In this document: in pieces, positions 36,629 through 44,556 of the stretch
Position numbering within the stretch: position 1 is the first letter of the stretch
Layout of the letters: each line of letters opens with the position of its first letter
DNA from: RFSX01 sp964567435
GTDB taxonomy: Bacteria; Bacteroidota; Bacteroidia; Chitinophagales; Saprospiraceae
Assembly: GCA_964567435.1 (NCBI GenBank)
Contig: CAZMMQ010000004.1
Coordinates: 1-64,000 of the forward strand
Reading direction: 5' to 3'
DNA: 64,000 nt
Program-made: the position numbers and the translations under genes
Notes under the pieces: generated by a model
What the model was told of the DNA's origin: nothing
What the model saw: the letters and a program-made list of their open reading frames with translations, nothing else
Databases searched by the model: none

Positions 36629-37285
36629 TTATTCCTCACCTCCAATCAAGTTATTCTCCATAGCTATCCTGACAAGCCCTGCGGTATTTCTAGCATTGAG
36701 TTTGGCGAGTAGATTAGATCTATGGGATTCGACAGTTTTAAGAGATATAAACAGCTTATTGGCTATCTCCTGCGTCGTATGTTCCTTGACGATAAGATTG
36801 AGAACCTCTTTCTCCCTACGGGATATCTTCGGAATCTCTTTCTTAACCTCTTTAGATCCTGTCCTTTGATTCATAAGACCTTTCATGATCGTGTCAGTAA
36901 CATCATCACTAAAGTAGGATTTTCCCGATTGTACAGTAGAAATAGCTTTTAGAAGTTCCTCCCTACCTGTATTCTTAAGCACATATCCCTTGGCTCCATT
37001 ATTAAGTATCTCAGTAACAAAACTCTCTTCATTAAACATTGAGATGGCAATGACTTTAGTGTCTTTATATTTTTCGCTTACTTCTTTGCACACATCGATG
37101 CCACTCATCCCTGGTAAGTTGACGTCAAGAAGAAGGATGTCCACTGCATTTTTATCCAAAAATTCTAAAGTTGAAGGACCATCAAGGCACTGGCCAATTA
37201 CTTCGATATTCTCTTCAGTATTGAGAATAGATGAGATACCATCGGCAAACATCGCATGGTCATCAGCAATTAATATTCGGGTCAT
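36629..37285 (-). CDS. NarL/FixJ-type response regulator
   Basis: Transcription factor of a two-component system. From the start at 37285 (MTRILIADDHAMFADG) it has 218 residues: receiver domain with Asp8/Asp9, phosphoacceptor Asp54 in LLLDVNLPGM, and Lys104 in KGYVLKN; then a LuxR-type HTH (about 150-212, SRREKEVLNLIVKEHTTQEI and TVESHRSNLLAKL). The upstream frame to 37321 adds twelve unlikely residues. It is divergent from the histidine kinase gene 500 bases away, probably its partner. Confidence 0.93.
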   Translation of the reverse strand: MTRILIADDHAMFADGISSILNTEENIEVIGQCLDGPSTLEFLDKNAVDILLLDVNLPGMSGIDVCKEVSEKYKDTKVIAISMFNEESFVTEILNNGAKGYVLKNTGREELLKAISTVQSGKSYFSDDVTDTIMKGLMNQRTGSKEVKKEIPKISRREKEVLNLIVKEHTTQEIANKLFISLKTVESHRSNLLAKLNARNTAGLVRIAMENNLIGGEE

Positions 37286-37379
37286 AGTTAATATATAAGG
37301 CTTGGAATATGTTGGTATCATAATCTTATAATTTGCATAAGCGAAGATACCTTCAATTTATGATTGAAAATTCGGGGTA

Positions 37380-37403
37380 TTCCCTAATATGCAAATTAGG
37401 GAA
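37380..37403. repeat. Perfect inverted repeat near the response regulator promoter
   Basis: TTCCCTAAT / ATTAGGGAA, 9 bp with a 6-base spacer. Either the first hairpin of a structured RNA or a protein-binding palindrome close to the response regulator start (37285). Confidence 0.5.
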
Positions 37404-37474
37404 ATACAATGAGGAAATATACTTCAGCTCTATTCATCTTTACATTGTAGTTAATAACAATAAAGACGCAGTGT

Positions 37475-37506
37475 AATTCGACATTGACATCTATCCATGT
37501 CGAATT
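37475..37506. promoter_or_regulatory. 10-bp perfect inverted repeat, candidate response-regulator operator
   Basis: AATTCGACAT, 12 bases, ATGTCGAATT. It lies in the middle of the divergent intergenic region, 190 bases from the regulator start and 280 from the kinase start. It could be an operator or an RNA stem. Confidence 0.35.
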
Positions 37507-37668
37507 GTAGTTTAGTTAGTAAGTTAGTTTTTGAGTTGGATGATTTTCAATTGATTGTTAATCTTAAAAGCATTAGATATCTGGCCATCAATGAGAGATT
37601 ATCCAACTCACTTTTACCCAGTAACCGAGAAGATTTAACTCATTGGGATTGACTATTGCAAAAAGTTT

Positions 37669-37698
37669 AGAAAGCACTCATAAAGATGAGTGCTTTCT
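37669..37698 (+). terminator. Perfect 13-bp hairpin with tetraloop, likely terminator
   Basis: AGAAAGCACTCAT / ATGAGTGCTTTCT around AAAG, followed by TACTTTCC. The stem is perfect. No gene on the plus strand precedes it for over 1 kb (the YdeI-like gene ends at 36620 and the minus-strand regulator lies between), so it implies an unannotated transcript. Confidence 0.55.
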
Positions 37699-37785
37699 TA
37701 CTTTCCACACAAAATTTTCCCTCTAATAGAGTTATGGTATCTTTAGCCATCAAAATTATCTTGTTGGAGTCAGTTTATTTCTAGG

Positions 37786-39573
37786 ATGTATCTCTATAAA
37801 ATATTTCTTATCCTCATTAGTGTCATGCTCATAGCTGACCTCAATCTCAGTGCACAAAGGGATTCTAAGCTAAAGCAGCTTACTGAAGAATTAGAAACAG
37901 CCCGTAGAACCAATGACTATGATGAGTTAGCCTCCGCATATTATAATCTGGCGCTCTATGACGAAGAAGCCAACCGTAATCTCGAAAGGTCATTTGAGCA
38001 CCTATCACGTAGTTTGGAGTATTATGAGTTGACCAAAGACACTGTTGGTATCAACCGAGCCAAATACCATATTGCAAGACAACTTCTTGTCAACGATATG
38101 TATGATGATGCTTACAATCGAATTGCAGAGTTGAAAAAATATTTTGAAGAGAAGCAGGATGTTAGAATGCAAGCTTATGTTGACCTGCTGTTGATTGACT
38201 ATCACATGGAAAAGTTAGAGGTAGAACTGGCACACCAGACGCTGAATGAAGTGAAAGCAAGAATTTCAACGCTTAATGAAAGACCCTTGCAATTGGAGGT
38301 GTTAAGTAGAGAATTTCAATATAATAATCTGATGCAAGATTATAAGCAAGCCTTGGATATAGCGAATGATTGCATTGCAATAAGTGTAGAGTTAAATGAT
38401 GCAAACAACAATGCCAATTGCCTGCTCGCCAGAGGTGAAGTGCTTAGTCGATTAGTACAATATCAACAAAGCATAAGTGATCTTAAATCAGCTTTGAGCA
38501 TCTTGTCTTCCATACCCTATAGTAAGGAGCGCTTAACAGCATATAAATTGTTGGCTGAGAATTACAGAAATTTAGAACTGCACGAGCAGGCTTACTTATA
38601 TGCAGAAAAATACTCTCGACTTCAAGATAGCATACTCAATGAGAACAGGTTATTAGCGATTAACAATCTGACATATAAGTATGAGTCTAAGGAGAAGGCA
38701 ACGGAGATAAAATTGCTAGAAAAAGATAAAGCATATGTCCAAAAAAGTAATCAACAACAGAAAAGAGCACTTATTGTATTAGGTCTTGCGATGGCAGGTT
38801 TATTATTAGGCATCTACTATATAATCAGATTTTATTCTGAAAAAATTAGGTCAGCTCGAATTATTGAGGAGCAGAATGAAAAAATTTCTCAACAAAAAAT
38901 TACAGAGCTAAGAGATAAATTGCAAATCAACTCTATGGAGTCTATGATAGTTGGTCAGGAAGTAGAACGTGAGAGAATCGCAAAAGATTTGCATGATAGT
39001 CTTGGGGGACTCTTATCTACTATAAAATTACGCATAGGCAATATACAGGATAGAGAAGCCAACCCTGAAAGATTATATGAATATAGCCAAGCGACAAAAT
39101 TGCTTGATGTTGCGGTATCGGAAATCAGGACAATATCTCAAGACTTACAACCAGGAGCCCTAAAGAGATTGGGGTTGGTCTCTGCCATCAATGACCTAAT
39201 TAATAGATACCAGAGTACCAAAGGTCCTGAGATTACATTCCAGCACTTTGGCATCCCCAAAGAGCTAGACCAAAATTATGCGATGGGTATCTATAGAATC
39301 GTACAAGAAATATTTAATAACGCGATAAAACATGCCAAGGCCTCAGAAATATTTGTGCAATTAAATGGCGAAGGAGATGATATTGTTATACACATAGAAG
39401 ATGACGGGATAGGATTTGATGCCAACAAGAAGTACAAAAGCATGGGGCTAGAGAATATTAAATCAAGGGTCAATTATTTGCAAGGGACAATAGATATAGA
39501 CTCTAGAATTGGACAAGGCACATCCTTTATAATCCACCTCAATAGTCAGTTTAAAAAAGTAAGTCTTTCCTAG
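37786..39573 (+). CDS. Sensor histidine kinase with TPR sensor region (HisKA_3)
   Basis: Partner kinase for the NarL-type regulator. 595 residues: signal peptide (about 1-23), a periplasmic tetratricopeptide-repeat region (about 30-320), one membrane span (about 326-349), a coiled coil, the HisKA_3 dimerisation helix with phosphoacceptor His403 (RERIAKDLHDSLGGLLS), and an HATPase domain with EIFNNAIKHAKA, DDGIGFDAN, GLENIKSRV and GQGTSFIIHL. The TPR part suggests the signal is protein-protein contact. The downstream PLP enzyme gene starts 2 bases after its stop. Confidence 0.92.
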   Translation: MYLYKIFLILISVMLIADLNLSAQRDSKLKQLTEELETARRTNDYDELASAYYNLALYDEEANRNLERSFEHLSRSLEYYELTKDTVGINRAKYHIARQLLVNDMYDDAYNRIAELKKYFEEKQDVRMQAYVDLLLIDYHMEKLEVELAHQTLNEVKARISTLNERPLQLEVLSREFQYNNLMQDYKQALDIANDCIAISVELNDANNNANCLLARGEVLSRLVQYQQSISDLKSALSILSSIPYSKERLTAYKLLAENYRNLELHEQAYLYAEKYSRLQDSILNENRLLAINNLTYKYESKEKATEIKLLEKDKAYVQKSNQQQKRALIVLGLAMAGLLLGIYYIIRFYSEKIRSARIIEEQNEKISQQKITELRDKLQINSMESMIVGQEVERERIAKDLHDSLGGLLSTIKLRIGNIQDREANPERLYEYSQATKLLDVAVSEIRTISQDLQPGALKRLGLVSAINDLINRYQSTKGPEITFQHFGIPKELDQNYAMGIYRIVQEIFNNAIKHAKASEIFVQLNGEGDDIVIHIEDDGIGFDANKKYKSMGLENIKSRVNYLQGTIDIDSRIGQGTSFIIHLNSQFKKVSLS

Positions 39574-39575
39574 TA

Positions 39576-40499
39576 ATGATAGACTTTTCCAGTCATTTGC
39601 TTTTGCCTTCGCCAATAGAGGTCATCACTCACCCAAGCCTAGAAGACTTTGATGGGGCTTTATATATTAAGAGGGAAGATATAATACATAAGGAGTTTGG
39701 AGGTAATAAATGGAGAAAGCTCGTTTATAATCTACATGAATTCGACAAAGGCAATTATTCCCATATCGTGACCCTTGGTGGTCCATTCTCAAATCATATA
39801 GCAGCTACTGCGCAGGCATGTTTTACATTTGGTTATCCTTCAGTAGGCATTATAAGAGGAAGGATGATAGATCCAAATAATCCAACCCTCAATAAGGCAA
39901 AAGAGGCAGGTATGGAATTGCGTCATATATCTAAAGAGGAGTATAGAATTGGTAATAAATCTGAGGTCGTTAATCAAATTTTAAATGAATATCCTCAACC
40001 ATATTTTATCCCTGAGGGCGGTAGTAATCAGTTAGCAATCAATGGGGTATCGGAGCTCATGAATGAGGTGCATCAGCAGGAAGAAAGATTTGACACGGTG
40101 GTGGTTGCGGCAGGTACAGGAACCACGGCTGCTGGGATTATTAGAGAAAGCAAGGAAGAAGTGATTGTCATAAATGTACTAAAGAACCAAAGTCTACATG
40201 ATACGATTGTATCAAAGTTGAATGTAGCGAAGAATGAGAAATGGCAAGTTAATCATGACTATCATTTTGGAGGCTTTGCAAAGACGACAGAGGAATTGAT
40301 TTCTTTTATCAATAGATTTAAAACTGAAACGGGCATTCAGTTAGATCCAGTATATACAGGCAAAGCGATGTATGCCACACTAGATTTGATAGCTAAAAAG
40401 CAACTTGAAGGTAGACGGATTTTGTTTGTCCACACAGGGGGACTACAAGGAATAATAGCATATAATTATATAAGAAAAAATAAATCAAAAATATCTTAA
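39576..40499 (+). CDS. PLP-dependent ACC deaminase / D-cysteine desulfhydrase family enzyme
   Basis: 307 residues of the tryptophan-synthase-beta fold type II PLP family. LYIKREDI and FGGNKWRKL contain the PLP lysine; LGGPFSNHIAATA, PEGGSNQLAI and VAAGTGTTAAGI bind the cofactor phosphate. Members act on 1-aminocyclopropane-1-carboxylate, D-cysteine or related D-amino acids; sequence alone does not decide. Start ATG 39576 is 2 bases after the kinase stop, so translation is probably coupled although no functional link is obvious. Its stop overlaps that of purN on the other strand. Confidence 0.85.
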   Translation: MIDFSSHLLLPSPIEVITHPSLEDFDGALYIKREDIIHKEFGGNKWRKLVYNLHEFDKGNYSHIVTLGGPFSNHIAATAQACFTFGYPSVGIIRGRMIDPNNPTLNKAKEAGMELRHISKEEYRIGNKSEVVNQILNEYPQPYFIPEGGSNQLAINGVSELMNEVHQQEERFDTVVVAAGTGTTAAGIIRESKEEVIVINVLKNQSLHDTIVSKLNVAKNEKWQVNHDYHFGGFAKTTEELISFINRFKTETGIQLDPVYTGKAMYATLDLIAKKQLEGRRILFVHTGGLQGIIAYNYIRKNKSKIS

Positions 40500-41074
40500 T
40501 CAGATTGATTAAGAATAATAGATTCTATGATGCGAGCATAATTTTTATGTTCCAATTCCAACACTTTTTGAGCAATGATATCTGGTGTATCTGAGGCTAG
40601 TAAATCAACCTGAGCTTGGAAGATAATGTTTCCTTCATCATAGTGTTCATCTACATAGTGAATTGTCATACCTGTATGACGTTCGTTATTATCAAAGACA
40701 CTTTGGTGGACTCTTTTTCCATACATCCCCTTTCCTCCATAATCAGGTAGTAATGCTGGATGGATATTGACAATTTTCTGTGGGTAGGCTTTGACAAGAT
40801 AAGCAGGCACCAGCCATAAGAACCCAGCAAGCACTATAAATTCAATGTTCTTATTGCTTAGAATACTTAACATTTTTAGCTCAGCACTAAACAGCTCTTT
40901 GTCAAGGATTAAGGTATCAATGCTATGATTCTGTGCTCTGGTAAGCACATGAGCATCTGATTTGGTGCTGACGATAAGTGTGACGTTGATGTGTGCGCTT
41001 TTACTGAAATGTTGGATTATTACTTCAGCATTAGAACCTCCACCAGATGCAAATATGGCTATGTTGTATGGCAA
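40496..41074 (-). CDS. purN: Phosphoribosylglycinamide formyltransferase
   Basis: Transfers formyl from 10-formyl-THF to GAR in purine synthesis. 192 residues with FASGGGSNAEVI (phosphate binding), VNIHPALLPDYGGKGMYG (catalytic Asn and His) and TIHYVDEHYDEGNII (catalytic Asp). Last gene of the minus-strand run from bamD; 16 bases after the DUF4835 gene. Confidence 0.95.
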   Translation of the reverse strand: MPYNIAIFASGGGSNAEVIIQHFSKSAHINVTLIVSTKSDAHVLTRAQNHSIDTLILDKELFSAELKMLSILSNKNIEFIVLAGFLWLVPAYLVKAYPQKIVNIHPALLPDYGGKGMYGKRVHQSVFDNNERHTGMTIHYVDEHYDEGNIIFQAQVDLLASDTPDIIAQKVLELEHKNYARIIESIILNQSD

Positions 41075-41090
41075 CCTGTTGGGGACAAGA

Positions 41091-42035
41091 TTAGTTGATA
41101 GGGTCGTATTCTGATGCTTTGGCAGGATCCACTTTTACCATGATTCCATGGACTTTTGATTTGTCACCTCGTGGAGCACCTTTAAAGATTTCTATAATTT
41201 CTACACGCTTACTGTCACTAAACATTTGAAGTATCCCACTATCCAGTATTGATGCATTTACTTCTCCAATAGAAGTTAAGGCACTGGTCATAACGGCTCT
41301 AGACTTGGCAGCATTTGTGGTCATTTGATCAAGACTCTTTATGTGGTATTCGTAAATAGCCTGGCGGTATGGTCTCATTCTTGGACTAAGGATCTCTTCG
41401 ATCGCATTAAAACGACTGATATTTGATCTGATTTTTGGATCCCAACCAGTTTTTTCAGCTACTGAGGCTGGCAATCTATTGATAATATCTCTTGCAATCT
41501 TGAAATGTTCATCGCCGCCGTATATTTCAAATGAGTCGTAATCAAACCCTAAAACCATAAAGGCGTAAAAAGTCATTAGTGAAGAAAGCGGGTCAAAATA
41601 ACTATTGAAACTATTTCTTATAGGCTGCAGCTCATTGTATGTGATGATGACACCTTTATCCTGATAATTTAGTGTCTGTGTCTTGTAAGTGCTATTATAT
41701 ACTGGTCTGATAGATTGGACTTGTATATCTGCTCTGAAAGTTGTTTCATTAACATCTTCTATAATATTGATACTGACATTACCTTCTATCTTCTCAAAAT
41801 CCTCATACTCATCCTCGGTCCATTTAGTATTGTTGAAAAAATTTGTAAGTTCTGATTCGAAAGTCTGAAATAATTTCGGGTCGATGTTCTGAATCCTAGG
41901 TGCATTAACCGTCACATTTATATTCAATTCCTGACCTACTAGCGCATTACTATATCCAAACAGAAGGCATACAAGAATGATAGCTATTTGGGTTGGGAGT
42001 TTGAATTTAGAATCTGAAATCATAATCTTTTGCAT
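41091..42035 (-). CDS. DUF4835 family exported protein
   Basis: 314 residues with a signal peptide (about 1-35). DUF4835 is recognised by NINVTVNAPRIQNIDPKLFQTFE, a central GFDYDSFEIYGGDEHF and the C-terminal MFSDSKRVEIIEIFKGAPRGD. It sits between coaBC and purN; the coaBC-DUF4835 neighbourhood is conserved in the phylum. Function unknown; membership of the bamD operon suggests an envelope role. Confidence 0.87.
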   Translation of the reverse strand: MQKIMISDSKFKLPTQIAIILVCLLFGYSNALVGQELNINVTVNAPRIQNIDPKLFQTFESELTNFFNNTKWTEDEYEDFEKIEGNVSINIIEDVNETTFRADIQVQSIRPVYNSTYKTQTLNYQDKGVIITYNELQPIRNSFNSYFDPLSSLMTFYAFMVLGFDYDSFEIYGGDEHFKIARDIINRLPASVAEKTGWDPKIRSNISRFNAIEEILSPRMRPYRQAIYEYHIKSLDQMTTNAAKSRAVMTSALTSIGEVNASILDSGILQMFSDSKRVEIIEIFKGAPRGDKSKVHGIMVKVDPAKASEYDPIN

Positions 42036-42042
42036 TGAACAA

Positions 42043-43236
42043 CTACTTAACGAAATTTTTGACTAAAGTATTGATTATATCTTGTGCAACTTCAGTTTTT
42101 AATTTGAGTGGGAAGACTTGCTTATTTCCATCGCTATGATAGATGGTGATTTTGTTGGTATCATGTTGAAATCCAGCACCCTTATCTGTCATTGAATTGA
42201 GGACGATCAGGTCGAAGTTTTTCTTTACCAGTTTGGCTTTAGCGTGTTTTTCTGGATCGTTGGTTTCTAAGGCAAATCCAATATGTAATTGTTCTGGAGC
42301 CTTGTCTTTACCTAGTGATGCGGCTATGTCTGTTGTCTTTTCTAGCTCTAAAGTTAGCGTATTTCCTGATTTTTTGATTTTCTTGTCTGATATCTCTTTG
42401 GGCTTATAGTCAGCAACAGCCGCTGCAAAAATGCATATGTTAGACTGCTGATGTAGTTTTTTGCATTGGTCATACATTTGATCTCCAGAACTTACCTTGT
42501 ATATTTTGATCTGAGGATGCGAACTGCTCTGAGATGAAGGACCTAAAACAAGATGGACCAGTGCACCCCTATCAGCACATTTTTCTGCCAACGCCATACC
42601 CATCTTTCCCGAACTATAATTTCCAAGGAATCTGACTGGATCTAAAGTTTCGTAGGTGGGACCTGCGGTAATTAAGACTTGTTTACCGTCCAGATCCTGA
42701 TTAGCTACCAGGTCATTAGTTAGTCGGGAAAGTATGTTTTCGGGTTCAGCCATTCTGCCTTTGCCTATCAATCCACTGGCAAGCTCTCCTTCCTCTGCAT
42801 CGATAAGTAGATTGCCAAAAGATTGCAATGTGGTAATATTATGTTGAGTGGCTGGATGGAGCCACATGTCTCTATCCATGGCTGGAGCCACATATACTGG
42901 ACATTTGGCTGACAAGTAAACAGCTGTGACAATATTATCACTTATACCATTGGCCATCTTACCTATGGTCGTTGCCGTTGCAGGAGCCACTACCATTGCA
43001 TCAGCCCATAGGCCAAGTTCTACATGGTTGTTCCAAGCTTCATCATCTATCACATTGGTGTGAACAGGATGTTTGGAAAGGGTAGAGAGTGTAAGTGGAC
43101 TAATAAAAGAGGTAGACGCTTCTGTCATAATAACTTTGACAGTCGCACCACTTTTGATAAGTAATCGAATTAACGTTGCTGATTTGTAGGCAGCAATGCT
43201 TCCTGTTACAGCAAGTAATATTTTTTTACCCTTCAT
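42043..43236 (-). CDS. coaBC: Bifunctional phosphopantothenoylcysteine decarboxylase / phosphopantothenate--cysteine ligase
   Basis: Two successive steps of coenzyme A synthesis. The N-terminal FMN-dependent CoaC domain (about 1-175) has AVTGSIAAYKSATLIRLL, the catalytic His in NNHVELGLWADAMVVAPATA, and PAMDRDMW. The CoaB domain (about 185-397) has VLITAGPTYETLDPVRFLGN, SSGKMG and AAAVADYKP. 397 residues, full length. 32 bases downstream of the omega gene. Confidence 0.96.
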   Translation of the reverse strand: MKGKKILLAVTGSIAAYKSATLIRLLIKSGATVKVIMTEASTSFISPLTLSTLSKHPVHTNVIDDEAWNNHVELGLWADAMVVAPATATTIGKMANGISDNIVTAVYLSAKCPVYVAPAMDRDMWLHPATQHNITTLQSFGNLLIDAEEGELASGLIGKGRMAEPENILSRLTNDLVANQDLDGKQVLITAGPTYETLDPVRFLGNYSSGKMGMALAEKCADRGALVHLVLGPSSQSSSHPQIKIYKVSSGDQMYDQCKKLHQQSNICIFAAAVADYKPKEISDKKIKKSGNTLTLELEKTTDIAASLGKDKAPEQLHIGFALETNDPEKHAKAKLVKKNFDLIVLNSMTDKGAGFQHDTNKITIYHSDGNKQVFPLKLKTEVAQDIINTLVKNFVK

Positions 43237-43268
43237 AGGGAGGTGTGTAGAGGAATTCTAGCTGATAT

Positions 43269-43625
43269 CTATTCTTCTGTTTTAGCGACAGGTTCTTCTA
43301 CCTCATTTCTATACCTGTACTCGAGACCGTCCTCTAAAAATTCTGTCATAGCAATCACTGCAGGATTTGGTAGTTTCTCATAGAATTTGGAGATTTCAAT
43401 TTGCTCTTTGTTTTCCTGGATCTCCTCTATAGTCTCCGAATTCACAGCAAATTCTTCTAGTTTTCCATGCAACTCGTGCTTGATATCGACAGAGAGTTGT
43501 TTAGCTCTTGATGCGATGACAGCCAAAGCTTCATATATATTTCCAGTATCTGAGATCAGTTCATGTACGTCTCTTGCTTTTGCATTTGGATCTATACTTT
43601 GAACTTTGTTTTTAATATCACTCAT
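43269..43625 (-). CDS. RNA polymerase omega-like (Rpb6) subunit
   Basis: 118 residues. The Bacteroidota omega/Rpb6 form has ARDVHELISDTGNIYEALAVIASRAKQLS with the conserved helix and a longer acidic C-terminus. It assists beta' assembly. It starts within the last codons of bamD (8-base overlap) and precedes coaBC, an arrangement typical for the phylum. Gene symbol rpoZ is customary for this role, but sequence similarity to proteobacterial omega is weak. Confidence 0.8.
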   Translation of the reverse strand: MSDIKNKVQSIDPNAKARDVHELISDTGNIYEALAVIASRAKQLSVDIKHELHGKLEEFAVNSETIEEIQENKEQIEISKFYEKLPNPAVIAMTEFLEDGLEYRYRNEVEEPVAKTEE

Positions 43626-44427
43626 TGATAAAACGTTTTAATTCTTGCTTACAATAATCGATTGTGTTTCTTATATCCCTCTTTTTATCAGACCTAGGAT
43701 AACGGTCCAGAAATTTGTTGCTTTTACTAATTGTGGATTCCAGTCGCTCTTGCATCTTTTCGTATATACTGTTCTTAGCAAGTTCAGCACTAGATTTTAC
43801 TATAAGGTAATTTATCTCTTCAGACCTTTTAGTTTCTGGAAAATCTTTAAGCGTATTTTCCAGAGAAGTCATCGCAGACTGATAGTTTTTAAGGTCAAAA
43901 TATAATTTCCCTTGTTTGAAAGATTTTGTTTCCAATTTGCCTCTAATCTCATCCATTAGCTTATTACACTCATCTACCCGTGGGCTATTAGGATAAGTGT
44001 TGATAAAAATCTGAAGCTTTTCCAACGCTTCTAAAGAAGCTGTTTGGTCCAATTTTTCATTTGGAGACATCTGATAATCAGAAAGTGCAGACATATAAGC
44101 CATTTCTTCCTTTTTAGGAGAATTATAGAAAGTCTTAGTGAAATTATTGAAGTAGTGTGCTGACAAGATATACTCCCCTTGATAATAGTGGGTATAAGTA
44201 TAATTATAGAATAAATCTTCAGCTTCTTTTTTACCCCTATAAAAAGGGATTATCACTTCATATAGTCCCTGTGCTTTAGTGTATTCTTCGTTTTTGAAAT
44301 ATCTATCAGCTTCTTTGAGTATTTTTTCAGGATCATTACTGCCCCTAACTTGTTCATAGTTGGACTTACAACCCGTTGATAATGAGATTGTTACGATGGA
44401 AATAAAGAATAAAAAACTAATTTTCAT
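43618..44427 (-). CDS. bamD: Outer membrane protein assembly factor BamD
   Basis: Lipoprotein of the BAM complex. 269 residues: signal peptide with lipobox STGC (Cys20), then tetratricopeptide repeats starting AEKLYEKA-like DPEKILKEADRYFKNEEYTKA (about 33), followed by YYQGEYILSAHYFNNFTKTF and the NSPRVDECNKL region. First gene of the bamD-omega-coaBC-DUF4835-purN operon, downstream of a consensus promoter. Confidence 0.9.
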   Translation of the reverse strand: MKISFLFFISIVTISLSTGCKSNYEQVRGSNDPEKILKEADRYFKNEEYTKAQGLYEVIIPFYRGKKEAEDLFYNYTYTHYYQGEYILSAHYFNNFTKTFYNSPKKEEMAYMSALSDYQMSPNEKLDQTASLEALEKLQIFINTYPNSPRVDECNKLMDEIRGKLETKSFKQGKLYFDLKNYQSAMTSLENTLKDFPETKRSEEINYLIVKSSAELAKNSIYEKMQERLESTISKSNKFLDRYPRSDKKRDIRNTIDYCKQELKRFINE

Positions 44428-44435
44428 AGAGCCTG

Positions 44436-44466
44436 CAAAGGTAATTTATTTTGTGGGAATACGCAA
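44436..44466 (-). promoter_or_regulatory. Promoter of the bamD operon
   Basis: On the minus strand TTG (44464-44466), 20 bases, TACCTTTG (44436-44443): an exact Bacteroidota promoter, 8 bases before the bamD ATG at 44427. Confidence 0.8.
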
Positions 44467-44556
44467 TCATCTCAATAAACGAAAGTCCTGATAATCATTG
44501 TGTTAGATAACTCCGTCTTAAGATGATTTTAATACAGGGTAGTAGGTTGTAGCGAC

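Larger units (their letters stand above)
37430..37698 (+). ncRNA. Possible structured RNA between the two-component genes
   Basis: No ORF. Perfect stems occur one after another: AATTCGACAT (37475-37484) / ATGTCGAATT (37497-37506); GAGTTGGAT (37533-37541) / ATCCAACTC (37601-37609), enclosing ATTGAT (37550-37555) / ATCAAT (37587-37592); and the strong hairpin 37669-37698. Together they would fold into an RNA of about 230-270 bases on the plus strand, with the last hairpin as its end. Left boundary is arbitrary and strand is inferred from the final hairpin. I cannot match it to a known RNA family. Confidence 0.35.
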
